DNA from: Acidobacteriota bacterium
GTDB lineage: Bacteria; Acidobacteriota; Terriglobia; Acidiferrales; UBA7541
Direction of reading: 5' to 3'
Length of the DNA: 64,000 bases
Assembly: GCA_013289955.1 (NCBI GenBank)
Contig: JABCYZ010000002.1
Span: 186,001-250,000, forward strand
In this document: positions 1 to 9,046 of the stretch, in pieces
How positions within the stretch are numbered: position 1 is the stretch's first letter
Layout: every line of letters starts with the position of its first letter
The notes under the pieces: model-generated
Database searches by the model: none
What the model was told of the DNA's origin: nothing
The model's input: the letters and a program-made list of their open reading frames with translations, nothing else
Program-made: the position numbers and the translations under genes

Positions 1-1
1 A

Positions 2-85
2 TATTTCTGGGTCGCCGCCTTGCTTTTCCTGGGCCATCTCTGGTGGATTCGCGCCACCCGCAAAATAACCATCCACGGCGGCTAG
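2..85 (+). CDS. ABC-2 type permease, C-terminal end (partial)
   Basis: The first 85 bases contain an open frame that enters from outside the window and ends at TAG 83-85. It encodes 27 residues: a hydrophobic stretch (YFWVAALLFLGHLWW) followed by a basic tail (RATRK). This looks like the last membrane segment and cytoplasmic tail of an integral membrane protein. It ends 11 bp before the complete ABC-2 permease on the same strand. Such permeases usually occur as an ATPase plus two permeases in one operon, so this is probably the first permease of the pair. The assignment comes mainly from context. Confidence 0.5.
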   Translation, partial: YFWVAALLFLGHLWWIRATRKITIHGG

Positions 86-96
86 ACGGGATCTGA

Positions 97-909
97 ATGA
101 AAGAAGCTTTCATCAACTTCAAACGCCACGCCGCGCTGCTTGGTTCCTACTTCGCGCAGTATGCGAAAGTGCGCGTCAGCTATCGCGGAGACTTTTTCAT
201 CTCCGCGGCGACTTCGATGACTGCCACGATTTTCTCGCTGGGATTCGTTTTCGTTCTCTTCGAGCGCGTTCCCACTCTGGCCAACTGGCGCATGGAAGAG
301 GTTGTCTTTCTATACGGCTTCTCGCTCATTCCTTTCGGCCTTTTCAATGTTTTCTCCCTCAACCTCTACGAGTTCGGCGCCACCTACATCATGGAAGGAA
401 AATTCGACCGCGTTCTGCTCCGCCCGCTCTCTTCGCTTTTCCAGGTCGTCTTCGACGCATTCCGCATTGAGGCGTTGCAGGAAGTCGTTGTCGGAGGGAT
501 CGTGGTGGTCTGGGCGGCGCGCCGTCTCCACTACCACTGGCATCTGGTTGACATTGTTCTCCTGACTCTTTTCGCGCTCTGCGGCGGCGTCATCTATCTC
601 TCCGTCTTCCTTTTTCTCTCGACGTTTTCTTTCTGGTTCGAGGACCGCATCGGCATCCATCCTCCGTTCTGGAATCTCCTCGCCTTCGGCCGCTACCCGC
701 TTTCGATCTACTCCAGCTACATCCAGTTTCTCTTGAGCTGGATTATTCCGTTCGGCTTTGCCACTTTTTATCCCGCGTCGCGCTTGCTCGGCCGCCCGGA
801 GTTCAGGGTCTACGCGGCGCTTATTCCTCTCGTTGCTGCGGCGGCCTTTGCGCTGGCCGTCACGGCATGGCGCGTCGGCCTGCGGCGCTATTCCTCGACC
901 GGCTCATAA
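97..909 (+). CDS. ABC-2 family transporter permease
   Basis: A 270-residue polytopic membrane protein with about six hydrophobic segments (roughly residues 31-56, 66-90, 110-138, 148-178, 208-228 and 238-262). It resembles the uncharacterised ABC-2 permease family (COG3694 type), in which two permeases and one ATPase form an exporter. The first residues are basic and amphipathic, as in this family, and the motif GKFDRVLLRPLS after the second helix pair is typical. It follows the end of a probable partner permease by 11 bp, so the two are likely one operon; the ATPase would lie outside the window. The substrate cannot be predicted. Confidence 0.8.
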   Translation: MKEAFINFKRHAALLGSYFAQYAKVRVSYRGDFFISAATSMTATIFSLGFVFVLFERVPTLANWRMEEVVFLYGFSLIPFGLFNVFSLNLYEFGATYIMEGKFDRVLLRPLSSLFQVVFDAFRIEALQEVVVGGIVVVWAARRLHYHWHLVDIVLLTLFALCGGVIYLSVFLFLSTFSFWFEDRIGIHPPFWNLLAFGRYPLSIYSSYIQFLLSWIIPFGFATFYPASRLLGRPEFRVYAALIPLVAAAAFALAVTAWRVGLRRYSSTGS

Positions 910-921
910 GAAAAAGGATCT

Positions 922-950
922 ACACCGAGAACACCGAGTGCACAGAGAAG
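922..950. repeat. Short degenerate tandem repeat (about 9-10 bp unit)
   Basis: Between two convergent genes the sequence reads as three adjacent near-copies of a 9-10 bp unit: ACACCGAGA, ACACCGAGTG and CACAGAGAAG. It resembles the purine-rich 'CACAGAG' intergenic repeats found dispersed in many large bacterial genomes. No gene is encoded here. Confidence 0.45.
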
Positions 951-971
951 AGAAACAAGATCAGAAGCAGT

Positions 972-2651
972 TCAGCAGGCTTTCATGACCATCAAAATCC
1001 GGTCATCCTCGTAGATGCCGCCGCGCGAGTGCGTTTCCACTTCCCTAAGCACGGCACGCATGATCTCTTCCGGGCTCTGTTCGCGGACTCCGGTGACAAG
1101 CTCGGCAAGCCGCGGGCGGCCGAACTCCGTCCCCGTGACATCCATCGCCTCGGTGATCCCGTCCGTGCAAGCCACAAGCAGATCGCCCGGCGCGAGCGCC
1201 ACCGTTCCGCACTCGAACTGAATGTCCGGCAGCAGTCCCACGATCATTCCGCCCGCTTCGAGCCACTCGACGCTACCGTCCGTACGGATCACCGCCGGCG
1301 GAACGTGCCCCGCGTTCACATAACGGAAGTTCCGGCCTCCGGCCTCCACCAGCGCGAGAAACATGCTCAAGTACTTGGTGGGCCGCCCTTGCGCCATGGA
1401 AGCGCGCGCCCCCATCAAAAGTTTGTGATTGATGGTAGCAGGCAATTTTTCAAGCGTCTCGACGTGATCGGCGAGTGCATGCAGCGTGGCTTGCACGTTG
1501 GCCATCACCAGCGCCGAAGCCGCGCCTTTCCCCTCGACATCGGCCACGACAAGCAGGAGCGATTCCCCTCGATCCACCTCGACAGGCAGAAAGTCGTAAT
1601 AATCCCCGCCGACCATTTGCGAAGCGCGGTGTGAGACGGCAATTTCGATTCCAGGAAAAACCGGCGGCGCATCCGGCAAAAGTCCCGCTTGAATTTCCCG
1701 CGCCAGCGCCAGGTCGCGCTCCATTTTTTCCTTTTCAACCCGTTCGCGGTGCAGCTGCGCTTTTTCAAGCGCCAGCGCCACATGCGCGGAGAGCGCATCC
1801 AGAAACGCCTCATCCTCATCCGTGAAACCTTCCGGCTTGTTCAGCAATTGCAGCACGCCTATGATGTCGCAGGCTTCATTGCGAATGGGCAAGCACATCA
1901 GTTGCTTCGTCTTGAATCCCAGCTTGCGGTCGATGTCCGGTTCAAAGCGCGCGTCCTCGTACGCATTTTCCAGCCGCACCGCCGAACCTTCGCGCGCCAC
2001 CCATCCGGCAATGCCGCTCTCCGCAGGCAAACGAATTACCTGCTGCTTGAGCCCCAGGCCGACGAGCGACCAAATCTCGTTGCGTTCGTGGTCCACCAGA
2101 AAAACCGTGCCGCGCTCCGCTCCGGACTGCCGCGTGGCAATCTGCAAAATAATGTGGATGAGTTCGCCAAGATCGAGCGTGGAGTTCAGCTTCTTGGTCG
2201 CTTCGATGATGCTCGAAAGCTCTTTCATCGCGCCGCGGCGCTCCGCGAGCGCCAAGACCACGGCCGAAAAACGCGCCAGCAAGTCCATCTGGCTGCGCAC
2301 GCGGTCCTCAAGTGGCCCCGTGCCGCGCACCTCGAGAACTCGCACGCGGAAATCGTCGCTCCCCAGCGCCCCTGCCCAGATCGACGGATCTTTGCTGCTG
2401 TCGCTCGGCAATCCCGGCTTTATTCCCGCGGGAGTCGACGCGGGAAGGCTTCCCGCTTCCGCCCAGACCTCCGCCTCGCCGCGGTCGGCGCGCCAAAGCC
2501 TGGCCCCGGCCACGCCGGGCTGGCCCATCGCGGCGCGCACCACACGATTGGCAATCTCGTTCACGGGAAAGCGGCCTTCGAGAAGCCGCAGCCCATCGAG
2601 CAGTTCGGGGAAAAGTTCGTTCACTCTCTGACGGACAGGCGATTCACTCAT
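972..2651 (-). CDS. GAF domain PP2C-type serine phosphatase (RsbU/SpoIIE-like)
   Basis: A 559-residue cytoplasmic protein. Residues about 155-300 form a GAF sensor domain, followed by a coiled linker (about 300-325) and a PP2C/SpoIIE phosphatase domain (about 340-555). The metal-binding motifs are intact: GGDYYD at 348-353 (Asp350), VADVEGKG, NAGHVPP, CTDGITEA and the terminal DDR. Such proteins dephosphorylate anti-sigma-factor antagonists in partner-switching pathways and are controlled by a signal bound to the GAF domain. The gene lies downstream of a hybrid histidine kinase and a small phospho-acceptor protein on the same strand, but 229 bp separate it from the latter, so it may have its own promoter. 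No STAS or RsbW-type gene is in the window. Confidence 0.9.
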   Translation of the reverse strand: MSESPVRQRVNELFPELLDGLRLLEGRFPVNEIANRVVRAAMGQPGVAGARLWRADRGEAEVWAEAGSLPASTPAGIKPGLPSDSSKDPSIWAGALGSDDFRVRVLEVRGTGPLEDRVRSQMDLLARFSAVVLALAERRGAMKELSSIIEATKKLNSTLDLGELIHIILQIATRQSGAERGTVFLVDHERNEIWSLVGLGLKQQVIRLPAESGIAGWVAREGSAVRLENAYEDARFEPDIDRKLGFKTKQLMCLPIRNEACDIIGVLQLLNKPEGFTDEDEAFLDALSAHVALALEKAQLHRERVEKEKMERDLALAREIQAGLLPDAPPVFPGIEIAVSHRASQMVGGDYYDFLPVEVDRGESLLLVVADVEGKGAASALVMANVQATLHALADHVETLEKLPATINHKLLMGARASMAQGRPTKYLSMFLALVEAGGRNFRYVNAGHVPPAVIRTDGSVEWLEAGGMIVGLLPDIQFECGTVALAPGDLLVACTDGITEAMDVTGTEFGRPRLAELVTGVREQSPEEIMRAVLREVETHSRGGIYEDDRILMVMKAC

Positions 2652-2880
2652 AGCATAGAAGCCTGAAAAAGAAACGCCGCAATGGGGCTAAGCCTAGCAG
2701 GAGTGCCGTAGGTTGAAAAGTCCAGGTTCGCCCGAAGATCGAGATGAGAATCCCGAAGATCTGTCCTCGTTCGGTGAATCATGCGCGACTGCGGACCCCG
2801 GAAGCCCTTAGGAAGCTCTCCCCGAGCGGCTGGCCTCGAAAGAGAATGCATTGCAATTGGTGTGCGCGCTGTCCAGCGGC

Positions 2881-3606
2881 CTAGGGCAAATGCACGGCGT
2901 GCTGGCGGGATTCCCATTCCGTGCTCAGGCGGCGCACCGATTCGCGCAAACGAACCGCCAGCGCGGCGATCGTTTCGAGGCGCTGCGGTGCGCCTTGCGG
3001 CAAGCGGCCATCGCTCTTCCGACGTATTTCAGAGAGCAGAAGTTCGGCGTTGCCCAGAATGCCGGTCAGGGGATTGTTCAATTCGTGGCGCAAAATCTCG
3101 CCGAAATCCGCGCGCTCCAAGTCAACCCACCCATCTTGCCGCGGGGCATCCAACGATTCCGCCAGAGTGGGCGCGGCTTGGGCTTCGCTCTGGGCCTTGC
3201 GCAGCCGCCGCTCCACAAGACCGAGCGCCACCGTCAGGCAGCCTCCCGTGCGCACCACGTAATCCGCGGCACCGGCGGCCACGAGGCCAGAGAACTCCGT
3301 CTGGTGCTCGGCATCTCCGATCACGACGACCGGCGCATACGTAGCCAGTGAGGAAACGGCGGCGTCCAGGCGCTCCGCGCGGGGCTGAAGAACGCTGGCC
3401 TCCGGCCCGACCGCTGCTTCTGTGAGCAAAATCACGGCAGGCGCTGCATCCACCACGATGCGCCGCGCTGCGTCCACCGTGCTCACCGAAGACACGTGGC
3501 GGCGCTCATCAATGGTTTCAAGCTCGCGGCGAGCCGTGGCGCGCAGCGCCGCATCGTCGCTTACTAGCAGGATCGTGTGTTCCCGAGGTGTCATGTCATC
3601 ATCCAT
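2881..3606 (-). CDS. Receiver-like/HisKA protein without ATPase domain
   Basis: 241 residues. The N-terminal 130 residues resemble a response-regulator receiver (TILLVSDDAALRA, then VILLTEA where the phospho-acceptor Asp normally sits), so the receiver appears degenerate. Residues about 165-235 form a HisKA-type dimerisation and phosphotransfer helix pair with the H-box RHELNNPLTGIL; the histidine is His174. The protein ends without an HATPase_c domain, so it cannot phosphorylate itself. It could act as a histidine phosphotransfer protein or as a dominant partner of the upstream kinase, whose H-box is similar. Its start is 35 bp downstream of the kinase stop on the same strand, so the two are probably co-transcribed. 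The role is inferred. Confidence 0.75.
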   Translation of the reverse strand: MDDDMTPREHTILLVSDDAALRATARRELETIDERRHVSSVSTVDAARRIVVDAAPAVILLTEAAVGPEASVLQPRAERLDAAVSSLATYAPVVVIGDAEHQTEFSGLVAAGAADYVVRTGGCLTVALGLVERRLRKAQSEAQAAPTLAESLDAPRQDGWVDLERADFGEILRHELNNPLTGILGNAELLLSEIRRKSDGRLPQGAPQRLETIAALAVRLRESVRRLSTEWESRQHAVHLP

Positions 3607-3641
3607 TTCTCAATATTCCCAACGAGCTTCGCTCGATCGGC

Positions 3642-6600
3642 TCAATTCGCTTTCTTAACAGCCGCGGCGCGTCCTGCGCGCGCGAGTTGGCTGTCCAGAA
3701 GACTGAATACTCTTTCGGTCAGTTCCTCGACGCGGAAAGGTTTGGCCACATGCGGCAGCCGATTTCGTTCCAAAAAATCCTGGGTTTGCTGGGCAATCAC
3801 ATCTCCGGTCACGAACAAGAACCTTTCCTGAAGCGGATTCTGCGCGCGCACGAGCGACTGGTAGAAATGCTGGCCGTCCAGTCCGGGCATTTTCATATCG
3901 CAAATCACAAGGTCGAAAGGCTCGCGCCCGGCGCGCTCGAGCGCTTCACGTCCGTCGAGCAGCACATCGACGTGCAGCCCCTCGTCCTCTAGAACATCGG
4001 CGATCAGCCGCGCCACGGTGGGCTCGTCTTCGACAACCAGTACGCGCGTGCCGCGGTGGTTGGACCGCGCTGCAGGCTGCGGCAGAGCATGCCGTGGACG
4101 ATTCCTGCGTCCGGCGGCCTCCGGGCGGGCCGGCGGAGCTGGCTCGTTCGGCTCGAGGAAGTGCCGGCCGGGCTCGTGGGAGGATTCGGCCTCCACGGGG
4201 AGCTCGACGGTGAAGGCGGAGCCGCCAGCGGGCGGACTCGACACGCTCACCTGCCCGCCATGCTCGCGCACCACGCTAAGCACGATAGCGAGTCCGAGGC
4301 CGGTTCCCACGCCCGCGGGTTTGGTAGTGAAGAAAGGATCGAAAATGCGCGCGAGAATGGCTTGGGGAATTCCTGGACCGTCGTCGATAACCTGGAGAAC
4401 CATACGGCGGTCTCCGTTGCGCGCCGTCCGCAGCCGGATGGTTCCGGCTCGTCCCGCCTGCACGATGGCCTGGCGGGCATTTCCGATCAGATTCATCAGC
4501 ACTTGCTGCAGCTGGCCGGAGTCTCCCGTCACAAAAGGAAGCGTGGGGTCGAGGTCCAGTTCGATGCGGATTTTTTCCGAGGCCGATCCGAAGCGCTGCA
4601 AATCCATGGCGCGCTGCACTACTTGATTCAGAGCGACGCGCTTGCGCTCCGGCCGGGCTTCCCTGGCGCTCAGCAGGAGCTGGCGCAGGATGGTGCTGGC
4701 TCTCTCGGCTTCCTCATAAATCTGGCGCGCTTCCTCGGTGCTGCCGGCGAGATCCTTGCGCACCAGAAGCCGCTGCGAGTAGCCCAGAATGCTGGTCAGC
4801 GGATTGCTCAATTCGTGCGCGATGCCAGTGACCATTTGCCCCAGGGCGGCTAGCTTTTCCGTTTGCAGGAGCTTGGCTTGAAAGACGCGCTGGGCGGTCA
4901 GGTCCCTGTAAATCTCGACGCGTCCCAAACGGTGGCCCGCCTCGTCCAGAACCGGGCGCACCGAACGCTCCAGCACACGTGGCACGGGCCGCGACAGCTG
5001 CAGCTCCTCGCGGCTGCCGCCCTCGGCGCCGCGTGCCAGTTCGCGCCAGCGTTTTGCAAAATTTTCCGGCTCGGCGGCGCGCTCGGCAAGGTGGCCGATG
5101 AGATTTTCGAGCGTGGTGCTGGCGGCGGCTTCCGCGGGAGAGAGGCCGGCGATTTGCGCGAAGCGTGTGTTCATCGCACGGATGCTGTGGTTGGCCCCAA
5201 AAAGCAAAATCCCTTCCTCAACCCACTCGAGCACATGGTGCAGCTCCGCCGCGGAGCGGCTACGCTGCTGGACGGCTTCGTCCACTGCCGGAGCGAAGAC
5301 CACCGCGGCGAGATCGTCCCCCGCGAATACCGGAGCGTGCAGGCGCACCCGGATGCCATTGCCTAGCTGTACTTCACAAAGCTCGGGAACCTCGATGGAT
5401 CTGTCCCGCTCGCCCGCAAGAGCTCGCCTCGACCACTCTTCGATGCGCGGCTGTTCCCTGGCGCAAAACAGGTATGCAAAACGTCCGCCGAGCGCCCAGA
5501 CGGGATCTTTCAGGGATGGTTGCGGGTTTTGCTCTCGCGTGGATTCCGGCGTTCGCTCGACGGGGGTTTCTTCGAGCAGAATCCTTGCGCTGCGGTTCAT
5601 GCTCGCGATGTTGCCCCGGGCATCGAGAAGGACGGTCGGCTCCGGGCTGAATTCCAGAAGAGCGTGGCGCCGCGCGCTGCGCCGATTCTGTTCCGCGCGC
5701 TGCCTCCGGCGTTCGAGGACACAGACGGCCAGCGAGCCGCGAAGTTCAAGCCGCTCGAGCGTACTCAGCGAGGAAGTTTTCTGAGAGACGCCAGCCACGA
5801 GAACGCCCAGCGTTTCGTCAGCGGACAGGAGCGGGATGGCCACCAGACGCGACAATCCACTTTTCGACCAGGAGGCGGGAGGCTCCGCTCCCTGGACTTG
5901 CCGCGATTCGATAGCCGCGCGCCACAGGCTGGCGAGGGGTTCCCGGCCGATCGCGCCGGTACAAACCGGATCTCCGCTTTCCCAGGCAAACTCCATCGCT
6001 CGAGCATCTGCGGAGCCCGGAGCTTTCAAAGGCCAGTGTCCAAGCACCGCAAACGTGGCGCCCGCCCCGGACGCCGCAACGGCCGCGGAATCTTCCGTGC
6101 AGCTTCTGACGAGCTGCGACAGAATCGTGTCCGCAGATGTGGCGCCGAGAGCACAGAGAATTTGTTTGCTGAGCCGCACGTCTGCCTGACGTTCCCGGGC
6201 AAGACGTTGTTCCTGCTCCAATTCGAGCGCCAGGGCAAGTTCGGCGGCCACCGATTCCGCCAAACCGCGAGGCATGGACGGCAGTTTTCGGCGCGACCCA
6301 GTGAGGAGCACGCCGTGGAGATGGCCTTTGCCCTCGATGGGAGTCCATAGCGCGTGGCGCAGGCCGACCAGGGGACCAATCATCGGCCGGTGCTGGGAAG
6401 TGTCGAGTTCCTGGTCGACGCTTTTGCCGGAGGCCAGCAGCTCCTGCGGCAGGGGAGGCTCGAGCGACAGCTTCTCCCATTCTTCGGGCGTGTCTTCACC
6501 CTGCGCTTCCCAGATCATGCCACGAAGACAAGCCGCTGCGTGTCCATTCGCGCCAGAGGGCGATTCCTGTTCCAGCCAGACGCCGACGCGATCGGCGCTG

Positions 6601-6725
6601 CCATCGCGGGAGAGAACATGAATTGCTTCGCGCATGATCTCTCTGCGTGGTGCACCGGCAAGTCCAGCCCGTGCCGGTCCTTGCCACGAGCCGTCTTCGT
6701 TTTCTTTCTTACGCCAGGCCCACAT
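3642..6725 (-). CDS. Hybrid sensor histidine kinase (GAF/PAS-HisKA-HATPase-REC)
   Basis: A 1027-residue soluble hybrid kinase. The first 490 residues contain GAF-like sensory modules, followed by a PAS-like domain (about 490-600), a HisKA domain with the H-box GIAHELSNPLTSIL (His637), and an HATPase_c domain with N-box NLIGNARQAI, G1 box DDGPGIP and G2 box GVGTGLGLAI. A C-terminal receiver has Asp943 in VICDMKMPG, Thr in FVTGD and Lys in AKPF. No membrane segment is evident, so it senses an internal signal. It lies downstream of the NtrC-type activator gene, and a sigma-54-like promoter precedes it at 6810-6825. It is probably co-transcribed with the HisKA-only protein downstream. Confidence 0.9.
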   Translation of the reverse strand: MWAWRKKENEDGSWQGPARAGLAGAPRREIMREAIHVLSRDGSADRVGVWLEQESPSGANGHAAACLRGMIWEAQGEDTPEEWEKLSLEPPLPQELLASGKSVDQELDTSQHRPMIGPLVGLRHALWTPIEGKGHLHGVLLTGSRRKLPSMPRGLAESVAAELALALELEQEQRLARERQADVRLSKQILCALGATSADTILSQLVRSCTEDSAAVAASGAGATFAVLGHWPLKAPGSADARAMEFAWESGDPVCTGAIGREPLASLWRAAIESRQVQGAEPPASWSKSGLSRLVAIPLLSADETLGVLVAGVSQKTSSLSTLERLELRGSLAVCVLERRRQRAEQNRRSARRHALLEFSPEPTVLLDARGNIASMNRSARILLEETPVERTPESTREQNPQPSLKDPVWALGGRFAYLFCAREQPRIEEWSRRALAGERDRSIEVPELCEVQLGNGIRVRLHAPVFAGDDLAAVVFAPAVDEAVQQRSRSAAELHHVLEWVEEGILLFGANHSIRAMNTRFAQIAGLSPAEAAASTTLENLIGHLAERAAEPENFAKRWRELARGAEGGSREELQLSRPVPRVLERSVRPVLDEAGHRLGRVEIYRDLTAQRVFQAKLLQTEKLAALGQMVTGIAHELSNPLTSILGYSQRLLVRKDLAGSTEEARQIYEEAERASTILRQLLLSAREARPERKRVALNQVVQRAMDLQRFGSASEKIRIELDLDPTLPFVTGDSGQLQQVLMNLIGNARQAIVQAGRAGTIRLRTARNGDRRMVLQVIDDGPGIPQAILARIFDPFFTTKPAGVGTGLGLAIVLSVVREHGGQVSVSSPPAGGSAFTVELPVEAESSHEPGRHFLEPNEPAPPARPEAAGRRNRPRHALPQPAARSNHRGTRVLVVEDEPTVARLIADVLEDEGLHVDVLLDGREALERAGREPFDLVICDMKMPGLDGQHFYQSLVRAQNPLQERFLFVTGDVIAQQTQDFLERNRLPHVAKPFRVEELTERVFSLLDSQLARAGRAAAVKKAN

Positions 6726-6809
6726 CGGTAGCGCGCCTCGAGTCTCTCGACGCCAGGCGGATAACCGCGAGATTCCGCCAGGGGCTTGCTCCTACTGAGG
6801 GGAGATGTA

Positions 6810-6825
6810 TGCACTGGTAGGCCCA
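6810..6825 (-). promoter_or_regulatory. Candidate sigma-54 promoter for the hybrid kinase
   Basis: Read on the minus strand, the sequence is TGGGCCTACCAGTGCA. The invariant GG (-24) and GC (-12) are exactly 10 bases apart, and the pattern matches T1 G2 G3, C6, T13 G14 C15 and A16 of the consensus TGGCACGNNNNTTGCW. It lies 85 bp upstream of the kinase ATG, beside a gene for a sigma-54 activator. Confidence 0.5.
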
Positions 6826-6856
6826 ACCGGCGGATTGTGTAATGATTGTGGAATCA

Positions 6857-6865
6857 GTAAGTTAC
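6857..6865. promoter_or_regulatory. GTAAGTTAC palindrome, possible activator site (copy 1)
   Basis: GTAAGTTAC is a 4+1+4 palindrome located about 32 bp upstream of the -24 element of the candidate kinase promoter. The same 9-mer occurs upstream of the NtrC-type gene at 8725-8733. Its position suits an enhancer-binding protein, but binding is inferred. Confidence 0.35.
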
Positions 6866-7150
6866 CTGGCAAGCAGAGGGGACGTGGCGGAGGCCAGAGT
6901 CCCATGCCGAGACTGGCGCGCTCGTCCTTCCCAGAGTGGACCGGCGACCAGGCTCGGGGCCCGAGACTTGTTGGCCGATCGGCGGAGTGTTACGGGCCGG
7001 CAGAGGGATCCGCGGGAGGCGTCGGGCAGTGTGCAAGAAAGTTACCGTACTTCTATTTAAAGGTTCCGCGGAAGAAAGCCTTAAGCGCCGGGGCCCGCCG
7101 CTTTGGCGGCCTGGCTCTGCTCTGGTTCTGCCTTGAACGGTTGGGCGCTT

Positions 7151-8545
<1,395 letters not shown>

Positions 8546-8583
8546 TGACTTTCACCTCGGGAAACTCTTGAGCCAGTTTCAAT

Positions 8584-8599
8584 AGCACACTCAGTACCA
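8584..8599 (-). promoter_or_regulatory. Candidate sigma-54 promoter for the NtrC-type gene
   Basis: On the minus strand the sequence is TGGTACTGAGTGTGCT. It matches the consensus TGGCACGNNNNTTGCW at TGG, A5 C6, T13 G14 C15 and T16, with the exact 10-base gap between GG and GC. It starts 39 bp upstream of the ATG at 8545. Confidence 0.55.
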
Positions 8600-8724
8600 A
8601 ATGCGGAAAAGAAGCGTGGATCATTCATAACTAAGCCTATTAGCTATTTTACCATTTTTTGTGCTGTTCGGATTCGGGAATCTCGTGGCCGCTGATTTTC
8701 CAGGAAGGGGAGCTCTGACAATAC

Positions 8725-8733
8725 GTAAGTTAC
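8725..8733. promoter_or_regulatory. GTAAGTTAC palindrome, possible activator site (copy 2)
   Basis: Second copy of the 9-mer, about 126 bp upstream of the candidate -24 element. This is the usual distance for an enhancer bound by an NtrC-type protein. It is flanked by T-rich DNA that could ease looping. Confidence 0.35.
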
Positions 8734-8914
8734 TTTTTTTTCATATATTTACCAATTCGGTATACAGAGGCCTTCTATTCCGGGAACGGAAAATGCCGTT
8801 CCGCTGCGTTTGGAGTGCCCGCCGCTCGCGAAGGCAACCAGCAAATCTTCCTATGTTCCTGTATCTCCCGGAAGGTATCGCGGGCGGCTGCTACTGCTCG
8901 ACCTAGAAAATGGA

Positions 8915-8950
8915 ACGGGGTCTCCTGTAAAAAGTTCCGGAAGACCCCGT
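8915..8950. other. Hairpin with 9-bp perfect stem downstream of OmpA gene
   Basis: ACGGGGTCT (8915-8923) and AGACCCCGT (8942-8950) are perfect inverted repeats around an 18-base loop. A second hairpin, CCGCC-GAA-GGCGG, lies at 8972-8984. Both are 3' of the minus-strand OmpA gene. Neither is followed by a clear T run, so they are mRNA-end structures or weak terminators rather than canonical ones. Confidence 0.45.
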
Positions 8951-9046
8951 CAGCTAGTGCTCTTTTGCACACCGCCGAAGGCGGCGAGTTACGTTTTCTT
9001 GAGCGAGCGCGCCTTAAACCCGCAGATGGTTTCGCGCGCCGCGTTA

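Larger units (their letters stand above)
6726..7150. other. Intergenic region between kinase and NtrC-type activator
   Basis: 425 bp without a supported gene; open frames on the plus strand here have no recognisable content. It contains a sigma-54-like promoter reading toward the kinase (6810-6825), the 9-mer GTAAGTTAC (6857-6865), and a small GC hairpin (7097-7110) just downstream of the activator stop codon. Confidence 0.6.
8546..9046. other. Intergenic region upstream of the NtrC-type gene
   Basis: 501 bp without a supported gene. It holds the leader of the activator gene (sigma-54-like element 8584-8599, GTAAGTTAC at 8725-8733, an AT-rich stretch 8728-8765) and, nearer the OmpA gene, two hairpins at 8915-8950 and 8972-8984. 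Confidence 0.6.

Noticed and set aside
1689..2666. Long plus-strand open frame (325 codons) opposite the PP2C phosphatase gene
   Set aside because: It lies antisense to a gene with intact catalytic motifs; its translation is rich in Arg/His/Gln with no domain pattern, typical of high-GC shadows.
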